A stretch of DNA of 64,000 bases from Xiphophorus maculatus (lineage: Eukaryota; Chordata; Actinopteri; Cyprinodontiformes; Poeciliidae). A program made the position numbers and the translations under genes. The stretch covers positions 3,138,501 through 3,202,500 of the forward strand of contig NC_036455.1 in assembly GCF_002775205.1 (NCBI RefSeq), written 5' to 3'. The notes below the pieces were generated by a model. The model had not been told where the DNA came from. It searched no databases and was given only the letters and a program-made list of their open reading frames with translations. This document shows positions 12,122 through 21,673 of this stretch, piece after piece. Positions within the stretch are counted from its first letter, which is position 1, and every line of letters begins with the position of its first letter.

Positions 12122-12502
12122 AATTCCAAACCTTATCAAATTCCTCCTTTTATGCGTTATAATGATAAAAATAAAAAAAATAAAAACTGTGAGAAAACAG
12201 TCAGCTGCAGTAGACGTGTATAAATAGTTTCTACTTGGAGCAAATATCCAGCTATTTCTGTACTTGTTTAATCAGCACACTACACCTGGACAGGTTAAAT
12301 AAACATGTTTTTATAGTTTCATATAGAGTTTTGATGTGCAAATTGTAAAAACTGGTTGATTTTAAAAATATTTTATATAAATAAGTAATTTTAAAGCTAT
12401 TATAGATTTAGAAACCGGTATTTTGTGAGCCTCTCAGCCCCCACCCTCGTGTGTTTTCCCCTCCCACCCGCGGCTCAGCTGCTCTTCTGCAGTTTTTCTC
12501 AC

Positions 12503-12509
12503 TATAAAA
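12503..12509 (+). promoter_or_regulatory. TATA box and noncoding first exon of the PI-PLC gene
   Basis: TATAAAA sits in C+T-rich sequence; a start about 30 bases downstream would give an exon of about 12535-12626 ending TTTCAG before GTATGA. A second noncoding piece begins after the acceptor TTTTTTAG at 12934 and leads into the ATG at 12962. A sharp TATA promoter implies tissue-restricted expression. Confidence 0.7.
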
Positions 12510-12961
12510 CCCAGGTTGACACTGGCTGTCATTTTGTCCCCGCTTCTTTCTGTCCTGCTCTTTCTGTGCATCGTCCGCTGGAACCCTGGCCAGACCGGAC
12601 CGACTGGACTGAACCTGCAGTTTCAGGTATGAACTTTATTGAACTGAGCAGCATGTTTGACTCAGCAGTGCGTTCAGTTTTTTGGGATTAGGAGGGTTTA
12701 AGTCGGCCATTGAAGTGGTCCGTATTGGTGAGCAAAAGGCTGAGCTGGCTTTGAACCACAATCAAACTGTGTGATTATCGAATGGACACTAAATGTAGGC
12801 AAGCCACAGTTTTTTAATCAGATATCTTGTCCTTTTTATTATTCACCTTTACTGAGAATGATAACAAATTGAATGCTAGCTTTATGATTCTTTTTCTCTC
12901 TCGCTGTATCGTTTACATTACATTGTTTTTTAGGACTGGAAAAGGAACGACATCGGTGAAA

Positions 12962-15900
12962 ATGTTCAAGCTGTTACCGGAGCTGGTGCTCCTGCTGGGG
13001 TAAGGGTGCTCAAACAGGCCACACACTGACACAGGGAACACAAAGTTAGACAATCATAATCCATCTATGGTGCATATTTATAATTATTGTTGTTATGAAA
13101 TACATTTTTTGATAATGGCATGTATTTACACACACTGTATAAAAAGTGATTCTGTCAGACTGTGGACTTTGTAATGGCTTCTCCAAAACACTGCCTTGTT
13201 GTCCTGGAGCCACTTTGTAACTAACCTGACTGAATCTTTTGTCCATTTACTCATTTCATTTGTTCATTATTGACCAGTGTGCCAAAGGTTTCATTTCCAA
13301 TTTGATAGTTTGAGATGTTGCTACTTTTCATGCCACCCTCTGGTATCTTGCAATCTTTCTCCTTTTTCTCCTAATATAACGATCGATTACTAAAATAATT
13401 GTTAGTCGCAGCCATAATGCCAGTAATGATGATGCATAAACACCAAATGCTACTGAATGCTACTTCTCCAGGCTTAAGAAGTTCTGGGTGTGGAACAGAA
13501 CCAGAATCAGAGCCAGAAGACCTGAGAGGTCTGGAAGGTTGATACAACATCAGATCTTTAATGTATTGTGTTGCTAAGCCGTTTAGTGATTTATAAACTA
13601 ACAACATTATTTAATACTTTGTTCTCTGAGCTACAGGGATCCTAGGGACTTTAAAATTGGTGTGGTGTCCTCTATCTTCCTGGTTTTAGTCAGAACACGA
13701 GCAGCAGCATTCTGGACCAGCTGCAGCTGGAAGACTAGATGATTTGGTACTAAAGATAAATGCATGGATGAGTTTCTCTAGATCTCGCTGAGACATAAAT
13801 CCTCTAATCCTGGAGATGTTCATCAGGTGATAGAAGGCCGACTTTGTAACCCTCTGTATGTGGCTCTGAAGGTTCAGGTCAGAGTCCATCAGTACTCCCA
13901 GGTTTCAGGTCTGATCGCTGGTTTTTAGTTGTAATAAATGAAACTGTGCATTGACTCTAGACCAGAGTCGGTCGTCGAGGGCCGTCATCCTGCATGTTTT
14001 AGTTCTCTCTTTGGTTTAATGCACCTGGATCCAATGATTAGAGGCTTAAGAAGAGCACTGACATGCTGAAAAGGTTGTTGGTACCACCAGGGAGAGAACT
14101 AAAACATGCAGGATACTGGCCCTCGAGGACCGACTTTGGGCACCACGGCTCTAGATCGTTCCTCTTTAGGTCCAAAAATAATAACTTCAATTTTGTTTCC
14201 GTTCAGCTGGAGAACATTTTGTCACATCAACACATTTATCTGTTCTAAGAATCTGTTCAATGCTCGGATGGGTTCAGAGTCACCTGGGTTCAGAGTCCAG
14301 GTGACTCTGAACTAATGTAAAGCTGTGTATCATCAGCGTAGTTATGGTAGCTAATCTTATTTCCAGTTATAACTTGAGCTAGTGGGAAATATAAAGATAT
14401 TAAATAAGAGGGGTTCTAGGATTGAACCTTGGGGTACCCCACATATTCTGTCCGCTTCCATGAGAAGTTACCTATTGAAACAAAGAAATCTCTGTTCTTT
14501 ATGTAAAATTCAAACCAGTTGAGTACTGGACCAGAAAGTCCGACTCAACTGTCCAGCTGTTTTAGTAATATGTCATGGTCAACGGTTTTAAAATGCTGCA
14601 CTGAGACCCAAGAGAACCAGTCCTTTAATCCTGGAAATGTTCTTCAGGTGATAGAAGGCTGATTTTGTAACTATCTTCATGTGTTTCTGAATGTTCAGGT
14701 CTGAGATCGTCACCACACAGACCTGATCTCTAGTTTCTAGCTATAATAATTGAAGCTGTGTGTTGACTCTGGATCGCTCCTTTTGAGGTCCAAAGATAAT
14801 AATTTCAGTTTTGTTTCTGTTCAGCTAGAGAAAGTTTTTTCACATCCAGACATTTTATCTTTTCCGTCACCTGGTGACATCATAATGCCACTTAGCTGCT
14901 ACGTGCCTGGACAGTATAATGAACCGGTTTCATTTTGTTTTTAGAGTCGTCGGGTTTAGTTTTGGAGCAATCCAGAGACCCGACTATGACGACACTCCAA
15001 ACCCTGAGTTCTTGAACCCTTCCTGGATGGCCAGCATCCCTGATGATCAGCCGCTGTCTGTTGTCACGATGCCAGGAACGCACAACACCATGTCTCTGTA
15101 TGGCGGCGTCTACGCAGAGTGTCAGACCTGGAGCCTGGCCTCCCAGCTCCGAGCCGGCATCCGTTTTCTAGATGTCCGCGTGCGTCACGTCAACGGGAAT
15201 CTCACCATCCACCACGGAGTCTCCTACCAGTGGGCTCACTTTGGACAAGTGTTAGAGGGCGTGTTTGACTTCCTGCACGAATACCCAAGTGAGACGGTGC
15301 TGATGCGTGTGAAAGAGGAATTCAGTGAGACAAATAACATCTACGGCGCTGTGGTCGACTTCATCCATCGCTACGGCCATTGGGACCTGCTGTGGCACAG
15401 CCGCCTGGTGCCAACCATGGCTGAGGCCCGAGGGAAACTCATCATCCTGCAGGATTTTACCGGCCCGGATCTGGGAATGCGCTACGGTTCCCTGGATATA
15501 GCTGATGCCTGGAAGGTATGAGGAGTTAATGTTTTTGTCTGGACGTTTATCTCCATGTCCATTGGAATGGGCATGATATACTGTTGGTTTTAAACCAGAT
15601 TTTGTCACTTCAATAATTATTGATTAGTTTCTTATTGGCCAATGAGATTAAAGTTCTAAATCCAACAAGAATCAGACAAGCATTGCTGTGAAACTAAAAA
15701 AGGAGAGGAGAAAGCGTCTATGTTTTTTTTAATCAAAAATAAAAATTTAGGTTCATGGTACCCTAATAAATTTGCTCTCATTGTAGTTTTAAGTATTTCC
15801 AGTGACGTACGTTGGCTTCTGCCTGCAGGTTCCCTCTCTGCTGAATTTGGAGGAGAAGTGGCAGAGTGTCTACAAACACCTGGAGGCCGCACCGTCAGGA

Positions 15901-16185
15901 AATATGGCTCAGATATTTCTAACCTACTCCAGTGGAGCTGGTGTGTTCGCCCACCCCAGAGCTGTCGCAAAGGGAATCAACCCACAGCTGTACGAGTACC
16001 TGCAGGCCAAGACCGACCAGAACCAGCGCCTTGGAATCATATGCATGGACTTCCCAGCTGCTCCTATCATCCAAACCATCATTAATTTCCAACTGAGAGA
16101 GGTCGTGAAAACCAACAAAGCAGATGTGAAACGTGCAATTTTTTATTTCCGATATATGGCCAAGCATTTTGCAGCTAATAACTGA
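12962..16185 (+). CDS. secreted bacterial-type PI-PLC X-domain protein
   Basis: Exons 12962-12999, 14945-15515 and 15829-16185 join in phase to 321 codons. Residues 1 to about 22 (MFKLLPELVLLLGVVGFSFG) form a signal peptide; the first intron falls inside it. The PLC X domain follows. MPGTHNTMS carries the first catalytic His and TIHHGVSYQW the second; FLDVRVR and ETVLMRVKEE match the bacterial PI-PLC strands, and GKLIILQDF closes the barrel core. There are no Y, C2 or EF-hand domains, so this is the single-domain type related to bacterial phosphatidylinositol phosphodiesterase and PLCXD proteins. The expected reaction is cleavage of phosphatidylinositol or GPI, without Ca2+ if it follows the bacterial enzymes. 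Stop TGA at 16183-16185; AATAAA at 16411. The exact paralogue is not named. Confidence 0.88.
13371..14330 (-). mobile_element. CR1/L2-like LINE fragment (reverse transcriptase part)
   Basis: Minus-strand translations give non-LTR reverse-transcriptase pieces in order: a YADD-box region near 14315-14340 (NYADDTQLYIS-like, mutated); RVTKSAFYHLMNISRIRGFM and DLEKLIHAFI near 13740-13880; and MLLVYKSLNGLATQYIKDLM near 13530-13607. It has many disruptions and is interrupted by a MITE at 13963-14148. It lies in intron 1 of the PI-PLC gene, antisense to it. The clade assignment is tentative. Confidence 0.7.
13963..14148. mobile_element. hAT-type MITE, 186 bp, with 8-bp target duplication
   Basis: The ends are ~45-bp imperfect inverted repeats: CAGAGTCGGTCGTCGAGGGC at the left and the complement GCCCTCGAGGACCGACTTTG near the right, each continuing into ATGCAGGAT / ATCCTGCAT and TTTTAGTTCTCTCT / AGAGAGAACTAAAA. 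Flanks CTCTAGAC (13955-13962) and CTCTAGAT (14149-14156) form an 8-bp near-perfect target duplication, as expected of hAT. This is a common fish element type. Confidence 0.88.
14331..14600 (-). mobile_element. LINE fragment with GVPQGS-type reverse-transcriptase box
   Basis: The minus strand near 14400-14445 reads (C)GVPQGSI-like then PLLFNIFIF-like in shifted frames, matching the reverse-transcriptase motif GVPQGSILGPLLFN. It continues upstream of the YADD piece of the neighbouring fragment, so it is probably the same insertion. Confidence 0.6.
14600..14890 (-). mobile_element. second LINE fragment, partly duplicating 13.8-14.26 kb
   Basis: TTTAATCCTGGAAATGTTC, GTGATAGAAGGCTGATTTTG, TTGACTCTGGATCGCTCC and TTCAGTTTTGTTTCTGTTCA repeat the text at 13.80-14.21 kb without the MITE. 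It acts as an uninterrupted reference for that insertion. Confidence 0.7.
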
Positions 16186-16410
16186 CCCATACTGTTGTTG
16201 TAACTCAGAAGTTTGTAAAAATTCAGTAGATTTCTAACAGCAGCCCAGAGAAATATATAAACTTTTAAACCAAACCTGTTTTCTACTCACTAGTCGTTAC
16301 CTCATCATCATTAAGAAAATGACAGGTTAAAAAAAAGAAATATTTTCTTTAACTTTTGGGGGAAAAATCCCAGTAAATTTTATTTTGAATTTGAACACAA
16401 GCTTCACACA

Positions 16411-16416
16411 AATAAA
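16411..16416 (+). terminator. poly(A) signal of the PI-PLC gene
   Basis: AATAAA 226 bases after the stop codon, followed by TG-rich sequence. Confidence 0.6.
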
Positions 16417-16854
16417 TGAAATTGTTTAAGCTATTTGTGCTTTCATGTCTTGTTATGATCCATTTTTCCAGTCTTATCGAATTCCTGTGCTGCTTAGAAA
16501 AATACCTTGACGATTTCCTGAGTAGAATATAATAGAATATTGCTTTATTTGTATGTCAGTGAGTAACAGTAAAAGTTGGGCAAAATAAAATAGAAACATT
16601 GAATAACTATGATTAAAAAAAGAACAAAACCCGAAGAACTACTCAGTAATAAATAGGAAAAGAACAACACAAAATATTTAAACAGAATACATTGAAGGAG
16701 TTTAAATTGTGCAAAAAGTCAATGTCTAGTAATTCTGTTTCTTGCAAACATATTTTTTGTGCATTGTATCACATCAGAATCACAAATCTTAAGGTATTTT
16801 ATTAAGAATTTTTATGACATACACCAAAACAACAAGTGTAATGTTAAACAGTGA

Positions 16855-17115
16855 GCCAGGGTTTTAAAATCTATACCTCCATCGTCGACACCTGGACTGG
16901 TGTCCAGTCCAAACAGAACAACACAGACACACACACACGTTCAGTTAACCTAACAGTCATGTTTTGGTACTGTGGGAGGAAGCCGGAGTACCCAGAGAGA
17001 ACCCACGCATGCACAGGGAGAACATGCAAACTCCATGCAGCAAAACCTCAGGCCGGGATTCAAACCCAGGACTTTCTTGCTGCAAGGCAACAGCGCCACC
17101 AGCTGTGCAGCTCTG
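16855..17115 (-). mobile_element. tRNA-derived SINE (widespread fish type)
   Basis: Read on the minus strand it begins with a tRNA-like head (GGTGGCGCTGTTGCCTTGCA) and a box-B-like GGGTTTGAATCCC. It is followed by the familiar body containing GCATGGAGTTTGCATGTTCT and GTACTCCGGCTTCCTCCCAC. It lies between the PI-PLC and TMEM272-like genes. Confidence 0.8.
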
Positions 17116-17819
17116 GTTATATATTTGAACAAATAAAAATCTTGACAAGTTTAGAGTGCGCTTCTACCCTGATTAAACCTGTAAATAAATTCCAGTGCAA
17201 CCAACCACCACTAGAGGGCAACAAATTAATAAGAAGACTCTACATGTGTTTAATCTCCTTTGGAAAAGTGTCAAGAAAAAAAGCAACGTTTATTTTCCAC
17301 TTTAACTTAAAGCACCTTTTAGTTCTTCATAATTTTCTAAACACAAAGTTTGTGCATCAGCCGTTTGTCTTGTTCTAGCATCCAGTTACTCTTCAGAAAG
17401 ATTACAGACCACAGGAAATTGCACCTTGTGGGTTTGCAGCTAATTTTGAATTAAATAGGTTGTAGACTTGTTGAAATACAGGAGAGCCTCTCCGCTTTCT
17501 AAAAAGTCAGATTTGCAAGAAAACGAGAGGCCTCCGTTGGAGTGATTGAGCCATATTTTTGGATGCTAATTTGTTTGCATCAGATGAAAGTTTCTGATTT
17601 TATCATTATTTCCTCCTTGAAGCAGGGGCTGTTGCGAAATAGTGGTTGAAATGTTTCAACCAAGCGACTTCACATCCTGTTTAAACAGCAAACGGTGTCA
17701 CTTATCAATGTGTTAAGACCGACCCATGTAGAAGTCTTTACCTAGAAGAAGAAAGAAGATTTAAAGGTTTTCTTTTCACGGTAAAACTCCCTCGGTTGAG
17801 TCAAATCCAACGTCTAACA

Positions 17820-19653
17820 ATGGACTACAGACCTCAAGGTGCCAGACTGGTTGCAGCGACCGGTAAGCCATTCGTCTGCTACTTCAGAATATAACTTAAA
17901 TAAAAGTTTCTAATCTCTCTGCGTCTTTGCTGTTGTAGTTGTGATGAACATGATTTGGTGGATGGTGATGATCGCAGCCATTGGACTGGGTGGGTTAACT
18001 TTTCTACTTACACTTCCAGTTCTGAGCAGATAAAGGTGTAACGTTTGCAGCTGCTGTGCAGGTGCCACACACATGCATCGCTGTACCGTGCAGCCCAACA
18101 TTCCCATTTACCTGGTGGTACTGGGAGCGAGCAGCCTCCTGTCTCTGGTTTTCACCTACTGCACCAGCGGCTTCCAGGATGGAGCCCTTCACGTCCTGAG
18201 CTTGGCCTGCATGACCTTCCTGCACATCTTCAGCTTCGCCTGGTTGATAGCAGGTGAGGGGAATGTTTACCTCTTTGCATTTTATGTGCTAAAAAAATGC
18301 TTGAGTGCCTTTGTATTAGTGTTATTTTGTAATATTTAGCAATAATTCACTTGGAGTACAGTGGAAAATTAAGATTAAAACTGCAGATATTTTTAATTTA
18401 TTCATTCTGTTTAAAAAATAATACGGGAGACAAATACATTTCATAAAATTGACTGCTTTGTTTGAAAAAAAAGATGCTTTCTTCACAACAATTAAAGTGT
18501 TTACAACTAAAAGAAAAAAACCAACATAATTTCATTCAAGTTTCTTTCTTAATAGGATTTCAGATACTTAGAGTTTTATTTGTAAAGTTTTATAATTCCC
18601 AAAATATTTTAAGTCAGTGTCTCTTCAGATTTACTGACAAAAGCAAATGTGGAGTTCCTCAAGGCTCCAATCTCGTCTCACTTTTATTCAGGATCCATAC
18701 AATCACCCAACCCAACAACAACATTTATTTCCACGTGTATGTTGACACAAATCTTCATATTTCTGTCATCACGATGCTGAATTATGTTCAAGCATGTCCT
18801 TGAGAGCAAGGTGATTCGGGATTTTTCCAGAAACAAAGACATAAGTCAGTGTTTTTGGTCCAATTAATAAAAAAAATTAAAAAGGAAGGAGAGATCAGCA
18901 ATAAGCTAGGTTCAATGAGGCTAAAGACAACAGATCATGCAATAAATCTCTGAGGTTTTTTTCAGACTCACCCCTAAATTGTAACATCCAGAAACAATCT
19001 GTTGACTATATCCGTCTCCTACCTCATTGCTAGAGCCAGAGGCTTCTTAGTGCTTTTTATTTTCATTGTCTGAGAAATGGTTGGCTCCTTTAAATCTCCT
19101 TTATGTTATCCATTCATGTAGCACAAAGCTACATTCAGTGTGGATTTCAAGCTGCAAAAATGGAAAACAGAAGTGGTACTCAGGCATTTTATTGGTTAAA
19201 TAAGTCCAGGTTTTGCAGAATTCATGTTTGCCTGCAGAGATTATTCTTGCAAAATTGCGTCTTTTTAAAATTTAGTTTCAGAAATCCAAAACATGAATAG
19301 CAGTAAAATTTGGAAAGCAACTGCATTTCTCTAGTTCTAACTGCTCAGCTGATTAAAATCTCATGCATGTTATCTTCTTGTGCATTCTTCCTCTAGGTTC
19401 CTCGTGGGTTTATGCAGTTTACCCTCCAAATTACTCTGATAAAGGTCTATACTGCCACAAGACAACCTACCAGTTCGCCTTTGTTGTGACGACGCTGCTG
19501 TGGGTCGCCATGGCCCTGGTGTTCATTTGCGGCTGCTGCATATCTCTGCTCACCTGCTGCACCACCGTATTTGCAGGACGCCACTTGCTGCCAGACCGCA
19601 AAAGCTTCTATGGTGCAACCAGTTTTCAAGAGCCAGCAGCCGGGGATGTGTGA
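17820..19653 (+). CDS. transmembrane protein 272-like tetraspan protein
   Basis: Exons 17820-17862, 17939-17989, 18062-18253 and 19397-19653 (phase 1 at each junction) give 180 residues. Four membrane spans are visible: NMIWWMVMIAAIGLG; IPIYLVVLGASSLLSLVFTY; LSLACMTFLHIFSFAWLIAG; and QFAFVVTTLLWVAMALVFIC followed by a Cys-rich tail (GCCISLLTCCTTVF). The signature CTVQPNIPIYLVVLGASSLL and W(V)YAVYPPNYSD...YCHKTTYQFAF match TMEM272-like proteins, which are of unknown function. The extracellular loop between spans 3 and 4 holds PPNYSD (a possible N-glycosylation site) and a Cys. ATTAAA at 19763 is a likely poly(A) signal. The family match is good; the individual orthologue is not resolved. Confidence 0.82.
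18600..18800 (+). mobile_element. LINE reverse-transcriptase fragment
   Basis: The plus strand reads KCGVPQGSNLVSLLFRIHTI followed by INNNIYFHVYVDTNLHIS-type text, a mutated GVPQGSILGPLLF...YADDTQLYIS pair. It lies in intron 3 of the TMEM272-like gene, sense to it. Confidence 0.7.
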
Positions 19654-20474
19654 CTTAAATCAGGGTCCAGGTCTTAAAGTGATGGAGGAGGTTATTCTTG
19701 CACTGCTGGTAGTGTAGATTTCTGTCTTTTTGCTGACAGTTTCTTGCTTTTTTTTTGACATTATTAAAGCTTGTACACTAGATAGAAAAATGTTTCATTG
19801 CTGTAGCCAGAAATTCCACCCTACATGCCTTATTCCTGCTTGTATCTCTAAAAAACATGTTTTTGCAATAAGTTAATTTGTGTTTTATAGCTTAAACCCT
19901 CAACATCAACTCAGTATCTGTTGTTCGCTGCAGGCTGTGGTACAACTCATCAGATATCAAATCTCCTTCACATTACAGATTCACACCTACAAAAACTCAA
20001 CATTTTTAAGTCAAAATATAATGAGACACCAGATATTTAAAATGCAAGATGTTAAAAAAAAATCTGTTATTCTGCTGAGGCTGACCTGATTACAAATTGG
20101 TGACTTTTTGCAACATGCTTTGTCATTGTTTTCTTATTTCTAATGTGGCCCAGTTTAACCCCACTACAATTTTCAACCCATATGACTGGAAAATTATTCT
20201 GCAGTACTCAATCATCGTTGTAATTGTTATTTTTTTGGTTGTGTGTGTTTGAAATCTTTGTATATCATACTGTCCTTGACAAGATTCTTTAACGCACTTA
20301 CAGTTTTGATTTTATAATCTTTTCAGGTGGTGTAAAAAATATACCACTAATATTGTGTGCAAGTGCACCAAACATTAAAAATATGACTATAAGCATGGCT
20401 ATAAATGGGAACGTTGAATGCTGAGTGATTATTATAAGACTGAATTTGATTGAGTTGCCTTACAATTTTTTTTC

Positions 20475-20600
20475 TTCCCCTAAAGGGGCTCTAGTGTCCC
20501 TTATATGAAACTAGGCTGACGTGGCAAATATCGGCGGGTCCGGGGACTCAAGGCCTCCAAACGTGGGTCGCACTATCCCCTACGCCACCACAGCACGCCC
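20475..20600 (-). mobile_element. tRNA-type SINE, copy A (aged, shortened)
   Basis: Shares GGGCTCTAGTGTCCCTTAT, TAGGCTGAC and GTGGGTCGCACTATCCCCTA...CCACCACAGCACGCC with copies at 40.7, 49.3 and 57.9 kb. The head is at the right, so it reads on the minus strand. The target duplication is weak at best (GAGTTG). Confidence 0.75.
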
Positions 20601-20639
20601 GAGTTGAATTTTGACAAAACAAGAAGTACTTATTTATAG

Positions 20640-20990
20640 TTTTCATGTGACATCACACTTCCGGGAACTTTGGAAGTTTTAGGTTCAATCTGCCTACCAA
20701 GATGGCTTGGTAGGCAGTTACTATGACAACAATAAACAATCCACAAGCTTAGAACTAGCGCTCGCCTCATTCCTATCTAACTTATAAATAACATAAGTTA
20801 GTTACAACTATTACTCGATTACAAATTGTTAGTTCTCTACCACCTCTGTGTAATACTAAGATAAATATCAGAGATATTTACTGTAGTACTTACTGCCAAA
20901 CTAGAAAAAATAGCTTAGCTAATGTAGCGTTTCTCTGCCTACCAAGATGGCGCAGATCTCTTCTGGTTCTATGTATTGGGAACTATGTTT
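20640..20990. repeat. unit bounded by an 18-bp direct repeat
   Basis: TCTGCCTACCAAGATGGC occurs at about 20689-20706 and again at about 20934-20951. The first copy continues into TTGGTAGGCA, making a local palindrome with CCTACCAA. The interior is AT-rich without coding capacity; identity unknown. Confidence 0.6.
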
Positions 20991-21673
20991 TGGAGTAAAT
21001 CACAACTTAATTAAGTATTTTCCAGGTTTGAATGACAATGAAAATCTGTCCATCCATTTTTTATTTTGAAACAGTAACCTGGGATACCTGGGATAGGGAT
21101 GTTAATTATTTAAAGTTTTTTTTTTGTTTATTTTTAAATTAACATTTTTAACAAATAGTGTAATATTAAAACTATTGGAGAAGTAGAAAATTCACTCTCA
21201 GTTTTAAATAACATTCATTATTATGGTAATAAATGATCTGCATAGATTTGATTTACATTTGTCATGGATTATAACAGACAAAAAAAACAACAACAAAGTC
21301 CAATAAATTAAGGAGTTTGATCATAACGTTTAATGAGAGCATTATTAGGGGATATAATGTGTAAACTGGATTTTCATTTAATCTAAATGCTAAGTTTTAT
21401 TGATTTTTCTACACATTTTAAAATAAATTAAGTAAATAAGTACCTGTAGTACCTCCTCCAGTCTGATAGATGGCGCACTGCCGCCTGCTTTTACGCCGCT
21501 CAACGGACGCATGTTTGTAGTAGTGAGAGCACTCATGGCTGAAGCTAACAGAGATTAGCTTATTGGTTAGTTAGTGTGGTCGGTGTTGGATCCGAGGGCC
21601 GGGTGGAGCTCTGAAGGCTCGGTATTGGTGAGGTCACTGGCGGCCCTGGTTCCCAGTTCGGTGTTGGACCAAC

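Larger units (their letters stand above)
8441..12500. other. intergenic, repeat-rich, no gene recognised
   Basis: Between the foldback element and the PI-PLC promoter I see only the listed repeats and AT-rich DNA. Frames over 60 codons here are accidental: low complexity, no splice context and no family match. Confidence 0.55.

Noticed and set aside
16851-17378. 175-codon plus-strand frame
   Set aside because: It runs through the antisense of a tRNA-derived SINE; no gene context.
20475-20600. tRNA gene-like head with A and B boxes (also at 40.7, 49.3, 57.9 and 16.9 kb)
   Set aside because: No cloverleaf is complete; flanking duplications and repeated tails show SINEs, not tRNA genes.
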